Positions 26,379-35,114 are shown, numbered from the stretch's first letter. The stretch: DNA of 64,000 bases from Pseudomonas extremaustralis (GCF_900102035.1 NZ_LT629689.1:1116001-1180000), one strand, 5' to 3'. A program made the numbers and translations. Notes: generated by a model from the sequence alone, not told the origin.

Positions 26379-26789
26379 TTATTCGGGAATAACGGCGATC
26401 ACGTCGATTTCCATCAACCATTGCGGCTGACCCAGGGCCGACACCACCAGCCCGGTGGAAATCGGGAACACGCCTTTGAGCCACTTGCCGACTTCCTGAT
26501 ACACCGGCTCGCGGTAGCGTGGGTCGATCAGGTAGGTGGTGGTCTTGACGATATGGGACAGGTCGGACCCTGCCTCCTCGAGCAGCTGTTTGACGTTGCG
26601 CATGGCCTGCTCGGCCTGGGCGCGTGGGTCGCCGAGGCCGACCAGGTTGCCGTCGAAATCGGTGCCCACCTGGCCGCGCACATACACGGTGTTGCCGGCG
26701 CGCACGGCCTGGCACAGGTCGTTGTCCAGGCTCTGGTTGGGGTAGGTTTCCTTGGTGTTGAACATGCGGATGCGAGTGTGGGTAGGCAT
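26379..26789 (-). CDS. RidA-family (YjgF/YER057c/UK114) protein lacking the catalytic arginine
   Basis: This 136-residue protein has the RidA fold markers: NTVYVRGQVGTDFDGNLVGLGDPRAQAEQAMRNVKQLLEEAGSDL, then HIVKTTTYLIDPRYREPVYQEVGKWL. True RidA hydrolyses reactive enamines and imines using an arginine in a PARSCVEVARLP motif; the matching stretch here is PISTGLVVSALGQPQ, without that arginine. It therefore belongs to the Rid subgroups of other function, often encoded in catabolic operons. It is the second gene of the monooxygenase operon, 10 bases upstream of the DUF1028 gene. Confidence 0.85.
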   Translation of the reverse strand: MPTHTRIRMFNTKETYPNQSLDNDLCQAVRAGNTVYVRGQVGTDFDGNLVGLGDPRAQAEQAMRNVKQLLEEAGSDLSHIVKTTTYLIDPRYREPVYQEVGKWLKGVFPISTGLVVSALGQPQWLMEIDVIAVIPE

Positions 26790-26812
26790 CTGGAAAACTC
26801 CGGAAAAAGGGA

Positions 26813-28102
26813 TCAGGCGTTGGCCGTTTTTTTGTGAGCGACCGGCGCGGCTTCGCGGTACTCAAGGTACTGGCGCTGGATAGCGATATGGTCGGCCACG
26901 TACTTGGCGTCGTGCCACACGCCCCAGATAAACGACGAGCCACGGCGCGACTGCCAGGGTAAACCGAGGAAGTAGATCCCGGCTTCGCTGGACACCCCGC
27001 GCTGGTGTTGTGGCTTGCCGGCGGCGTCGAACGCATCGACCTGCAGCCAGCTGTAGTCCACGGCAAACCCGGTGGCCCAGATGATCGAGGTGATGCCGGC
27101 TTCGGCCAGGTCCAGGGTCAGGATCGGCTGCGTGATGCAGTCTGCGTCGGGGAACACGCGACGGGCTTCGGGTTCCGGCGGCAGGTCCAGGCCGTTGCGT
27201 TCGACGTAGGCGTCGGCCGCGTCCAGCAGGGCCAGGTAGTTTTCATCGCCTCGGGCCAGGTTCTCCACCAGGTTGGGTTGGAACGTGGCGACGTGGCCAT
27301 CGAAGGATTGAGTCAGGCCGACCAGGGTCATGCCTTGCTGGGCCAGCTCGCGGAAGTCGATGGTCTTGCCGCCATGGGCGCCACTGACCGCGATGGTCAC
27401 ATGCTCGCGACCGGGTTTCATCGCGGCCTGGTCCCACTCGCCCAGCACCCCCAGCCACCAGCAGAAATCGCGGTTGCGGTAGGCACGCGGCGGGCGGTCG
27501 TGGGCGCCGACCGAGAGGTACACCCGGCGACCGGCGCGCTGCAATTCATCGGCAATCTGCACGCCCGACGACCCGGCGCCTACCACCAGCACGGCGCCGG
27601 CCGGCAGTTGGGCCGGGTTGCGATAGTCGGCGGAGTGGATCTGATGCAGCGCGGTGTCCTCTGGCGCAATCGCCGGAATCACCGGGATCTGGAACGCCCC
27701 GGTCGCCGCCACCACGCGGTTGGCTTCGATCACGCCTTCGCTGGTGTGCACGGTGAAACCGGGGCGGCCCACATTGCGCACCACCGAGGTCACGTCGACG
27801 CCAGTGCGGATCGGTGCGTTGAACCGGCGTGCATAGGTCTCAAAGTAATCCGCCACCCGTTCCTTGGGCGCAAAGCCGTCCGGGTCGACGTCATCGAACG
27901 CCAGGCCCGGAAAGCGGTCGTGCCAGGCCGGCCCGTTGGCCACCAGCGAATCCCAACGCCCGGTGCGCCAGCGCTCGGCGATCCGGCTGCGCTCCAGCAC
28001 CAGGTGCGGCACGCCTTGCAGGCTCAGGTGCTCGCTCATGGCCACGCCAGCTTGACCGGCGCCCACCACCAGGGTGTCTATTGTTGTTGTCGCTACAGTC
28101 AT
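26813..28102 (-). CDS. FAD-dependent NAD(P)H monooxygenase (flavin-containing monooxygenase-like)
   Basis: This 429-residue protein has two dinucleotide motifs. VVGAGQAGVAMSEHL near residue 12 binds FAD, and VVGAGSSGVQIADELQ near residue 175 binds NADPH. QIHSADYRNP between them resembles the FMO identifying motif, and IWATGFAVDYSWL lies near the end. Such enzymes oxygenate nitrogen, sulfur or carbonyl carbon. AAGGA precedes ATG 28102. It is the first gene of an operon with RidA-like, DUF1028 and M20 genes, so it probably starts the attack on a nitrogenous compound. Substrate unknown. Confidence 0.88.
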   Translation of the reverse strand: MTVATTTIDTLVVGAGQAGVAMSEHLSLQGVPHLVLERSRIAERWRTGRWDSLVANGPAWHDRFPGLAFDDVDPDGFAPKERVADYFETYARRFNAPIRTGVDVTSVVRNVGRPGFTVHTSEGVIEANRVVAATGAFQIPVIPAIAPEDTALHQIHSADYRNPAQLPAGAVLVVGAGSSGVQIADELQRAGRRVYLSVGAHDRPPRAYRNRDFCWWLGVLGEWDQAAMKPGREHVTIAVSGAHGGKTIDFRELAQQGMTLVGLTQSFDGHVATFQPNLVENLARGDENYLALLDAADAYVERNGLDLPPEPEARRVFPDADCITQPILTLDLAEAGITSIIWATGFAVDYSWLQVDAFDAAGKPQHQRGVSSEAGIYFLGLPWQSRRGSSFIWGVWHDAKYVADHIAIQRQYLEYREAAPVAHKKTANA

Positions 28103-28172
28103 GTGTCTGTCCTTCTGTGATGCAGTTGGATTCAGGTCGGGCATGACGTGAAGGCTAGGGGGAGGGTGGTGA

Positions 28173-28190
28173 TTAATAAAATATTATTAA
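28173..28190. promoter_or_regulatory. AT-rich perfect inverted repeat upstream of the monooxygenase operon
   Basis: TTAATAA-AATA-TTATTAA is a perfect 7-bp inverted repeat with a 4-base spacer, 71 bases upstream of the monooxygenase start. It is an A/T island in GC-rich sequence, so a regulator site or promoter element is likely. Confidence 0.5.
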
Positions 28191-28258
28191 GCTGGGAAGT
28201 GAGCATAAATATCGGATGCAGCGCGCGCCGGCCAATGTCCACCGAACGCCGCCGATCA

Positions 28259-28348
28259 AATGTGCGGGCTTGCTCGCGATTTCAATTGCCCAGGCGATAG
28301 CGTCATATCTGACTGGCGGTTATCGCGAACCAGCCCGCTCCCACAAGG
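28259..28348. repeat. Degenerate REP doublet
   Basis: AATGTGCGGGCTTGCTCGCG and the inverse-like TCGCGAACCAGCCCGCTCCC flank about 50 bases. The arms match less well than the other REP doublets here. The right arm ends about 10 bases before the acetyltransferase start codon. Confidence 0.6.
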
Positions 28349-28357
28349 TTTTGCACC

Positions 28358-28792
28358 ATGCGCACAATCCGCACCATGACCCCCTGCGACTACGATGCCG
28401 TCCTCGCCCTGATGCAGGACACTCCCGGTATTTCCCTGCGCGATGCCGACTCCCGCGAGGCCACCGAACGCTATCTGGCGCGCAACCCCGGCCTGAGTTT
28501 TGTGGCTGAAGCCGAAGGCCGGTTGATCGGGTGTGTGATGTGCGGCCACGATGGGCGACGCGGTTATCTGCAACATCTGCTGGTGCTGCCGGAGTATCGC
28601 CGCCAGGGCATTGCGCGTGCGTTGACGCAACGCTGTCTCGTCGTGCTGGAGCAACTGGGCATCCACAAATGCCACCTCGATGTGTTCAAGACCAACAGCG
28701 GCGCCGCCCGCTATTGGCAGGGCCAGGGGTGGACGTTGCGCACGGATATCGACCGTTATTCATTCACCCGGCCGGGGCATGAAAACGCCTGA
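28358..28792 (+). CDS. GNAT-family N-acetyltransferase
   Basis: This 144-residue protein has a complete GNAT core: FVAEAEGRLIGCVMCGHDGRRGYLQHLLVLPEYRRQGIARALTQRCL is the acetyl-CoA site, then CHLDVFKTNSGAARYWQGQGW. It resembles YpeA/RimI-like small-molecule acetyltransferases. It is monocistronic and flanked on both sides by REP doublets. Acceptor unknown. Confidence 0.88.
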   Translation: MRTIRTMTPCDYDAVLALMQDTPGISLRDADSREATERYLARNPGLSFVAEAEGRLIGCVMCGHDGRRGYLQHLLVLPEYRRQGIARALTQRCLVVLEQLGIHKCHLDVFKTNSGAARYWQGQGWTLRTDIDRYSFTRPGHENA

Positions 28793-28808
28793 TCAGGCCA
28801 CTCCAAGG

Positions 28809-28908
28809 GTAGGAGCGAGCTTGCTCGCGAAAGTCGTCAACGATGACGCGTGTCTTCCGGATGATCGCGGCGTTATCGGGTTTTTCGCGAGCAAGCTCGC
28901 TCCTACAG
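28809..28908. repeat. REP doublet, 'GTAGGAGCGAGC' family
   Basis: GTAGGAGCGAGCTTGCTCGC and its inverse GCGAGCAAGCTCGCTCCTAC flank about 55 bases. It separates the acetyltransferase gene from the two-partner secretion locus. Confidence 0.88.
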
Positions 28909-29078
28909 CGGGGGCAACGCGGTTTTTTCGGGATTGAATCGCGAATTCCCGCAAAACAAAGGGGGGCTTTGTATCGAAGTGGCTACGTAATGGCTACACT
29001 CCGCGCCGGGGGCCACCCCCTGCTGGCGCTTAACGCAGCGTAAGTCGTTCAACTTTCACGCTGCCCAAGGCCCAATCC

Positions 29079-30662
29079 ATGATCGACCGTTTCATGCTGT
29101 TGCTGGTGCCCGCCTCATTGGCGGTGTGCACCTCCTTCGCCGTGGCCGCTGACAGCGACCCGCTGTCGCCACGCTTTGATATCACCCGCTTTGAAGTACG
29201 CGGCAACACGCTGTTGCCCGCCAGTGCGCTGGCGCAGAGTGTGGCGCCGTTCGTGGGGCCCCAGCGCGATTTCAGCGATGTGGCCAAGGCCCAGGAGGCG
29301 CTCGAAGACGCCTTCCATCGGCACGGCTATCAATTGGTGCGCGTCGACCTGCCTGAGCAGGAACTGAATGGCGGCGTGGTGGTGCTGGACGTGGTGCAGG
29401 TACGGATTGGCCAGGTGGCGATCGTCGGCAACCAGCATTTCAGCGCGGCCAATGTGCGCCAGTCGTTGCCGGGCCTGCAAGAAGGCGCCTCGCCTGACCT
29501 GGCGGCAGTGTCCAAGAGCCTGAAGCTGGCCAACGAGAACCCGGCCAAGCAGACCGTGATGAAGCTCAAGAGCGGCACCGCCAGCGATACGGTGGACGCC
29601 GACCTGCAGGTGAGCGATGAGTCGCCGTGGAACGCCGCGCTCAACATCGATAACAGCGGGTCGAAGGAAACCGGACGGACCTACGTGGGCGCCGTGCTGC
29701 AAAACGCCAATATGTTCGGGCGCGACCAGGTGATGAGCCTGCAATACACCACCACCGTGGAAAAGCCCGAGCGGGTCAGCGTCTACGGCCTGGGCTATCA
29801 CCTGCCGCTGTATGCCCTGGGAGACTCGCTGGACTTTTTCACCAGCTACTCGGACGTCGACAGCGGCACGGTGACGGCGGGTATCTTCGACGTGGCCGTC
29901 AGTGGGCGCGGCACGATCTTCGGCACGCGCTACAACCAGAACCTGGCGACGCTGGGCAACTACCAGTCCAAGCTGATCTATGGCGTCGACTACAAGGCCT
30001 ACAAAAGCAGCCTGGAACTGTTCGATGTGCAACTGGGCAATGACATCACCGTGCACCCGGTCAGCCTGGGTTACCAGGGCACCTGGGTGCGGGTGGACGG
30101 CGATGCGAATATCGGCCTGTCGCTGTTGCACAACATTCCCGGCGGCGCCAAGGGTCAGCAGCGCGATTTCGACCTGGCGCGCACCCATGCCCGGGACGAC
30201 TACACCGCGTTGCGGTTCGCCGCCAGCATCACCCAGAGCCTGCCGGCCGCCTGGCAGTTGCGCGCCGCCTTGAACGGCCAGTACACCAAGGATGCCCTGG
30301 TGCCGGGCGAGCAGTTCGGCGCTGGCGGTGCGGCGTCGGTGCGTGGCTTTCGTGAGCGCGAGGTGAGCAACGACTCAGGGGTGGTCGGCAACCTGGAAGC
30401 CTACACGCCGCCGCTGTGCCTGGGCGGCAGTTGGCAGTGCCGCGCCCTGGCGTTCTACGACGCCGGCTACCTGACCCGCAACGACGCGCTGCCCGGCGAG
30501 TTCGAGCACATCAGTTTGAGCAGCACCGGCCTGGGGGTGCGCCTGATCTACCGACGCAACCTCAACCTGCAAATGGACTACGGCCATGCCTTGCACGCCG
30601 AGGCCAGTGAAACCCAGCGCGGCGATGATCGCCTGCACGTCCGTCTCAGCCTGGCCTTTTGA
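29079..30662 (+). CDS. TpsB-type outer-membrane transporter (ShlB/FhaC/HecB family)
   Basis: This 527-residue protein has a signal peptide (ending AVAA|DS), then POTRA domains (FDITRFEVRGNTLLPASALAQSVAPFVG; VRIGQVAIVGNQHFSAANVRQSLPGLQEG) and a C-terminal 16-strand barrel. GGAASVRGFREREVSNDSG is the conserved VRGY/F-tip motif of the L6 loop. It exports its TpsA partner across the outer membrane in two-partner secretion. The TpsA gene follows after seven bases, confirming the pairing. CLGGSWQC near residue 450 contains a cysteine pair in a barrel loop. Confidence 0.92.
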   Translation: MIDRFMLLLVPASLAVCTSFAVAADSDPLSPRFDITRFEVRGNTLLPASALAQSVAPFVGPQRDFSDVAKAQEALEDAFHRHGYQLVRVDLPEQELNGGVVVLDVVQVRIGQVAIVGNQHFSAANVRQSLPGLQEGASPDLAAVSKSLKLANENPAKQTVMKLKSGTASDTVDADLQVSDESPWNAALNIDNSGSKETGRTYVGAVLQNANMFGRDQVMSLQYTTTVEKPERVSVYGLGYHLPLYALGDSLDFFTSYSDVDSGTVTAGIFDVAVSGRGTIFGTRYNQNLATLGNYQSKLIYGVDYKAYKSSLELFDVQLGNDITVHPVSLGYQGTWVRVDGDANIGLSLLHNIPGGAKGQQRDFDLARTHARDDYTALRFAASITQSLPAAWQLRAALNGQYTKDALVPGEQFGAGGAASVRGFREREVSNDSGVVGNLEAYTPPLCLGGSWQCRALAFYDAGYLTRNDALPGEFEHISLSSTGLGVRLIYRRNLNLQMDYGHALHAEASETQRGDDRLHVRLSLAF

Positions 30663-30669
30663 GGGTGCC

Positions 30670-32469
30670 ATGACAATCAAACCAACCTTGATGGCGCTGT
30701 CCCTGGCGATGGCCGCCAGTGCGACGGCGGCCCCGGTCAACCCGGTAATCGTCAACGGCCAGGTGACGTTCGCCAGGGATGGCAACGCCCTGACCGTCAC
30801 CAACAGCCCCAATGCAATCATCAACTGGTCGAGCTTCTCCATCGCCCAGGGCGAGCTGGTGCGCTTTGTGCAACAGAGCGGCAACAGCAACGTGCTCAAC
30901 CGCGTCACCGGCCAGGACCCCAGCGTGATTCTCGGCACGTTGCAGTCCAACGGCCGGGTGTTCCTGATCAACCCCAACGGCATCGTGTTCGGCGCCGGTT
31001 CCCAGATCAATGTCGGCGGCCTGGTGGCGTCGAGCCTGGCGATTTCCAACGCGGACTTTCTCTCGGGCAACCGGCGTTTCGCCGCTGACGGGCCGGCTGG
31101 ACAGGTCAGCAACCAGGGGGCGATCACCACGCCGTCGGGGGGCCAGGTGTATCTGATCGCGCCGGATGTGAACAACACCGGCATCATCACCACGCCCCAG
31201 GGCGAAACGGTGCTGGCGGCGGGGCACTCGGTGCAGTTGGTGGACTCCAGCAACCCCGGCATGCACGTGGTGGTTTCGGCGCAAAAGGACCAGGCGCTGA
31301 ACCTCGGTACCGTGATCGCCCAGGGCGGCAACATCGGTATCTACGGCGCGTTGGTCAACCAGCGCGGCACGCTGAACGCCAACAGTGCGGTGGTCGGTGC
31401 CAACGGCAAAGTGGTGCTCAAATCCAGCGCCACCACCTTGCTCGAAGCCGGCAGCGTCACCACTGCCACGGGCGTCGACTGTGGCGGCGATATCCAGGTG
31501 TTGGGCGAGCAGGTCGGCGTGATGGGCAATGCGCGCATCGATGCCAGCGGTCAGCGCGGCGGCGGTCGGGTGCTGGTGGGCGGTGATTACCAGGGCAAGA
31601 ACCCGGCAGTGCTGAACGCCAGACAAAGCTATGTGAGCCAGGACGCGCGGATTGCCGCCGATGCCCTGGCCAGTGGCGACGGCGGCAAGATCGTCGTGTG
31701 GGGCAATGACACCACGCGGGTCTACGGCACGCTGTCGGCACGCGGCGGGGCGGCCTCGGGCAAGGGCGGCCTGGTCGAAACGTCCGGGCATTTCCTGGAT
31801 GTGGCCGGCGCACGGGTCGACACGCGCGCGGCCAACGGCACGGCCGGTTTCTGGCAGTTGGACCCGGCGAATATCCTGGTCACCTCGTTCCTGTCCGGCC
31901 CTTCGGCCACCTTGGGGGATGTGTCGGCGTTCGCCAATGCACCGGGCACAGACAGTGAAATCGACGCCGACCTGCTGTCCAACGCGACCTCCAATGTGTT
32001 GCTGCAAGCGACCCACGACATCACGTTCTACACCGGCGTCAACAACACCCAAGCGGGTGTCGGCCTCACGGCCCAGGCGGGCAATGACATTCACGTCAAC
32101 TCGCTGATCCAGTTCACTGGCGATATCACCCTGGCCGCCAACCATAACGGCGCGGGCACGGCCAGCGGCAGCGGACGGGTGTTTATCGAGGGCCAGCCCA
32201 CCGCCGGCGGGCGCTTGACGATCACTGACATCGACCGGCCGCTCGTCGAACCCTTGACGCCGCCGGTGCGGATTGAACTGATCACATCAGTGCAAGTGGC
32301 ATCGAATCAGATCTTTTCCGTGATAAATAACCGGCCCATCAGCCTCGTTCCGGACATCGCCTTCTTGCCAGGGGGCGTAAACGGCTATTTCAAAGACCTC
32401 ACAAAAGTCGGTTCCAATACTTCAGTCGGTAAAGAAAATGCATCCGTTAAAAAAGCCTACTGCAACTAA
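30670..32469 (+). CDS. TpsA exoprotein with filamentous haemagglutinin N-terminal (TPS) domain, short form
   Basis: This 599-residue secreted protein has a signal peptide (ending ATAA|PV), then the TPS secretion domain with NPNGIVFGAGSQINVGGLVASSLAISN and VNWSSFSI-type motifs (INWSSFSIAQGELVRFVQ), then a beta-helix repeat region. Most TpsA adhesins exceed 1000 residues, so this one is small. The tail is not helical repeat and ends KKAYCN with a single cysteine. The stop overlaps the next gene by 32 bases in another frame. It should be exported by the TpsB upstream and act as an adhesin or surface protein; no toxin domain is seen. Confidence 0.88.
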   Translation: MTIKPTLMALSLAMAASATAAPVNPVIVNGQVTFARDGNALTVTNSPNAIINWSSFSIAQGELVRFVQQSGNSNVLNRVTGQDPSVILGTLQSNGRVFLINPNGIVFGAGSQINVGGLVASSLAISNADFLSGNRRFAADGPAGQVSNQGAITTPSGGQVYLIAPDVNNTGIITTPQGETVLAAGHSVQLVDSSNPGMHVVVSAQKDQALNLGTVIAQGGNIGIYGALVNQRGTLNANSAVVGANGKVVLKSSATTLLEAGSVTTATGVDCGGDIQVLGEQVGVMGNARIDASGQRGGGRVLVGGDYQGKNPAVLNARQSYVSQDARIAADALASGDGGKIVVWGNDTTRVYGTLSARGGAASGKGGLVETSGHFLDVAGARVDTRAANGTAGFWQLDPANILVTSFLSGPSATLGDVSAFANAPGTDSEIDADLLSNATSNVLLQATHDITFYTGVNNTQAGVGLTAQAGNDIHVNSLIQFTGDITLAANHNGAGTASGSGRVFIEGQPTAGGRLTITDIDRPLVEPLTPPVRIELITSVQVASNQIFSVINNRPISLVPDIAFLPGGVNGYFKDLTKVGSNTSVGKENASVKKAYCN

Positions 32470-33391
32470 CGCGCTGCTGTTGATGACACTGTTGGGTGCG
32501 GCGACCTGGGTCCAGGCCGCGCCAGTGGCCGGTACCGTGATTCATCTGAGCGGGCCGTTGTTCGTCAAGAAGCTCGACGGCAGCATGCGCGTGCTGGGCG
32601 AGCAGTCGGGGGTGGAAGTCGGCGACACGTTATCGACCCAGGGCAAGGGCTATGCGCAAGTGCGCCTGCGCGACGACAGCCTGTTGACGTTGCAGCCGGG
32701 GACCGTGCTGAGCGTGGATACGTTTGCCTACGATGCGGCTTTGCCAGCTGCCGATGCGCTGGTGTTCACCCTGAAGCACGGCGGGTTGCGCTCCGACGGC
32801 GGGTTGCTGGGCAAGCGCAGCCAGGATCGCTCGACGTTGATCACGCCCAATGGCCGTATCGGCCTGCAATCGGCCAGCGTAGTGGTGTATTACCAGCCGG
32901 CGGCGGTCGTGGCGACGCGCGCGTCATCCCGGCTGAAAAGCCTGGCCGTGGGGTTGGCGTCATCGGCCGGACAGGCTGATGCCTCTTACACTGCATTCGT
33001 CGCCGCGGTTTCGGCGCGCTATGTCTATCGCCTGGGCAATGTCCTGGCCTCGGCGGAGTCATGGGCGGCGCAAGGCAGCGCTTCGCTTGTGCAGGTGGCG
33101 ACGGAGTTTGCGTCGGTTTTGCCCGCTCCGCTCGCTCCGTCAAGTCCGCCGCCAGGTTTATTTGTGCAGGTTCTCGACGGTGTGATCAATTTGACTAACG
33201 GGGGCGGTACGCAGAGTTTCATGGCCGGCCAGTTCGGATTCACGCCAAGCAACATGACGCCTCCAGTGTTGGTACCGAAGAACCCCGGCATTTCGTTCAC
33301 CCTGCCTACTACATTCTTGCTGCCTAGTGGGGCGCCGGACGCTACCAGACAGGTCAGCGTACCGGCCGCCGTCGATTGCCAGGTGCGCTGA
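32438..33391 (+). CDS. Secreted FecR-domain protein linked to two-partner secretion
   Basis: This 317-residue protein has a signal peptide (ending VQAA|PV) and a FecR-type domain: GTVIHLSGPLFVKKLDG, GDTLSTQGKGYAQVRLRDDSLLTLQPGTVLSVDTFAYD, then FTLKHGGLRSDGGLLGKRS and TPNGRIGLQSAS. There is no N-terminal anti-sigma region or membrane helix, so it is not a classical FecR but a periplasmic or surface protein. The C-terminal third is proline-rich and ends AAVDCQVR. Its start lies inside the TpsA gene (32-base overlap), so it is translationally coupled. It probably assists or decorates the exoprotein; role unproven. Confidence 0.82.
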   Translation: MHPLKKPTATNALLLMTLLGAATWVQAAPVAGTVIHLSGPLFVKKLDGSMRVLGEQSGVEVGDTLSTQGKGYAQVRLRDDSLLTLQPGTVLSVDTFAYDAALPAADALVFTLKHGGLRSDGGLLGKRSQDRSTLITPNGRIGLQSASVVVYYQPAAVVATRASSRLKSLAVGLASSAGQADASYTAFVAAVSARYVYRLGNVLASAESWAAQGSASLVQVATEFASVLPAPLAPSSPPPGLFVQVLDGVINLTNGGGTQSFMAGQFGFTPSNMTPPVLVPKNPGISFTLPTTFLLPSGAPDATRQVSVPAAVDCQVR

Positions 33392-33411
33392 GCCAGGCCC
33401 CGGCGGGCCTG

Positions 33412-33879
33412 TCAATGCATCTTGCCGTGGTCCATGCCATCCATTCCACGGGCAGGCGCCTTGACCTCGACGGTCTGCTTCTGGCCCTTGGCATTTTCCA
33501 CGGTCAGGGTCAGCGGCACCTGGTCGCCTTCCTTGATCTGGCCGGTCAGGCCCATCAGCATCACGTGATAGCCGTTGGGGTCGAGCTTGACGGCCTGGCC
33601 TGCGGGCAGGGCCACCGAGTCCACCGGGCCCATGCGCATCACGTCGTCCTTCATGCTCATTTCATGGATCTGCACGTCCTTGGCCACAGGCGACACGACG
33701 CTGAGCAACTTGCTGTCGCTGTCGGCGGTCAGGGTCATGAATGCACCGCTGGACGGCTGGCCCGGCACGGTGGCGCGTACCCAGGGGTCGGTCACCAGCA
33801 CCTGGGCGCTGGCGTGGGCGGCCAGGCCCAGCAGGGTGAGGCCGAAGGTGAGGCGTTTGAGGTGTTGAACGGCAGTCAT
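33412..33879 (-). CDS. Periplasmic copper chaperone PCu(A)C
   Basis: This 155-residue protein has a signal peptide (ending ASAQ) and the PCuAC copper site: VQIHEMSMKDDVMRM and, further on, YHVMLMGL, giving the His/Met ligands of the H(M)X10MX21HXM pattern. A histidine/methionine tail (MDGMDHGKMH) adds a further metal-binding cluster. PCuAC delivers Cu(I) to the CuA or CuB centre of terminal oxidases. Its ATG overlaps the stop of the SCO gene (TAATG), so both are made together. Confidence 0.93.
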   Translation of the reverse strand: MTAVQHLKRLTFGLTLLGLAAHASAQVLVTDPWVRATVPGQPSSGAFMTLTADSDSKLLSVVSPVAKDVQIHEMSMKDDVMRMGPVDSVALPAGQAVKLDPNGYHVMLMGLTGQIKEGDQVPLTLTVENAKGQKQTVEVKAPARGMDGMDHGKMH

Positions 33880-34484
33880 TAGCAGACCTCCATGACGGTG
33901 AGCAGGTCTTCTGCGCACTCTTTAGCGGTAAGGGATGCCTGCAGGCCCAGGCGCAGGTTGCCGCGGGTGTCGAAGACGAAACTGGTGGCGGTGTGGGACA
34001 GGGTGTAGGTATCGCCGGCGGGGACCTTTTCATAAAAGATCCCGAACTCCTTGGCGGCCACGGCGATTTCTTCCGGGGTGCCATACAGCGCTTCGAAGCT
34101 GGGGTCGAAGGCTTTGACATACCTGTTGAGGATCTCCGGCGTGTCGCGTTCCGGGTCGAGGGTGATGAAGATCACCTGCATGATCTCGCCGTCGCGGCCC
34201 ATCAGCTTCTTGGCTTGAGCGGCGCGGGCGAGGGTGGTCGGGCACACGGCCGGGCACTGGGTGAAGCCGAAGAACACCACCGGCATCAGGCCACGGTAGG
34301 AACTGAGGGTGACGGTGTCGCCCTCGGTGTTCTTGAGCTTGAAGGTACGGCCCATGATCTTGTCGCTCAGGTCCTTGCCGTACTTGAAGTTCAGCCTGGG
34401 GCTGTTGTCACAACCGGCCAGCAGGCCCAGACCCAGCAGGCCCATGCCCGTCAGGACCTTGCGGCGGGTGAATAACGTACTCAT
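33879..34484 (-). CDS. SCO1/SenC-family lipoprotein, copper delivery to cytochrome oxidase
   Basis: This 201-residue thioredoxin-fold protein has a twin-arginine-like start (FTRRKVLTGMG), a lipobox (LLAGC, Cys25) and the copper motif FTQCPAVCPTTL (Cys77, Cys81), with the partner histidine in LSHTATSFVFD. SCO proteins reduce or load the CuA site of oxidases in the periplasm. It is the first gene of a two-gene operon with PCu(A)C. Proximity to the NO reductase island, which uses a related non-copper enzyme, may be coincidental. Confidence 0.93.
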   Translation of the reverse strand: MSTLFTRRKVLTGMGLLGLGLLAGCDNSPRLNFKYGKDLSDKIMGRTFKLKNTEGDTVTLSSYRGLMPVVFFGFTQCPAVCPTTLARAAQAKKLMGRDGEIMQVIFITLDPERDTPEILNRYVKAFDPSFEALYGTPEEIAVAAKEFGIFYEKVPAGDTYTLSHTATSFVFDTRGNLRLGLQASLTAKECAEDLLTVMEVC

Positions 34485-35114
34485 CGACTGTGCATCCTGT
34501 GAAGCGCCTGCCTTGCTCTGGATCTATACGTCAGGCTTTGAAAAGGAGTAAGTGCGGAGGGCGCCAAGTCTACCAACCCTGCCCAGTCGGCGTAATCTGT
34601 GACGTTCTGCCACAGGGGGCCTGCCGCATTTCATCGCGTGGCGCCGCTGACGCTGTGAAATCCAACCTTGCTGCCCGTTCGCCGCTCGCCCGCAGCCTGT
34701 GCCGCAGCTTGGCTCCCGTGGGGTGTGAGCCTCGGCCAGCGGCTCGATGGGTGGGCCGGCGCGGGCTGTCCGGTGGGCGACAAGCCGGCGCGATTTTCCG
34801 ACAAAAGGATTGAATGGCCGCTGTTTTGGCAACATCTGGAACTACTTTGCTTGCCCGATGTGCAGCGCGTCGACCGTCGCCGGCGAGTTCCTGATCCAAG
34901 GTTCGACGCAGGGTGTCGATGCCCTGGAAACCCCGCGCTAGAGCTGGATTGTTACGTAAATTGAAAAGGTGATTGGCAATTTCGGTGGCTATATCTCGGC
35001 CGTCCAACGCTATACCGTGCGCGGTCCCGTCAAATACTGCAGCACCACCCCCGCGACAAATAAAAACTGAGCTGGGCTGTGACGGGATCGCCTCAATCAC
35101 TTTTTGGAGCCTTC
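34485..35114. other. 630-base gap without a convincing gene
   Basis: This stretch separates the SCO gene from the second porin gene. Short frames exist on both strands (a reverse one spans 34570-35100), but third-position bases are not GC-biased as in the neighbours and none has a ribosome site. A 33-codon forward frame ending at 35070 (with GGYISAVQRYTVRGP) reads like a protein tail but lacks an upstream part. The last 100 bases presumably hold the porin promoter. Confidence 0.5.

Noticed and set aside
30670..32469. TpsA as a contact-dependent inhibition toxin (CdiA)
   Set aside because: It is far too short, has no VENN-type or toxin domain, and is followed by a FecR-domain gene rather than an immunity gene.
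34570..35100. Reverse-strand 176-codon frame in the gap before the second porin gene
   Set aside because: Third codon positions are not GC-biased as in neighbours, the C-terminal half is low-complexity, and no ribosome site was found.
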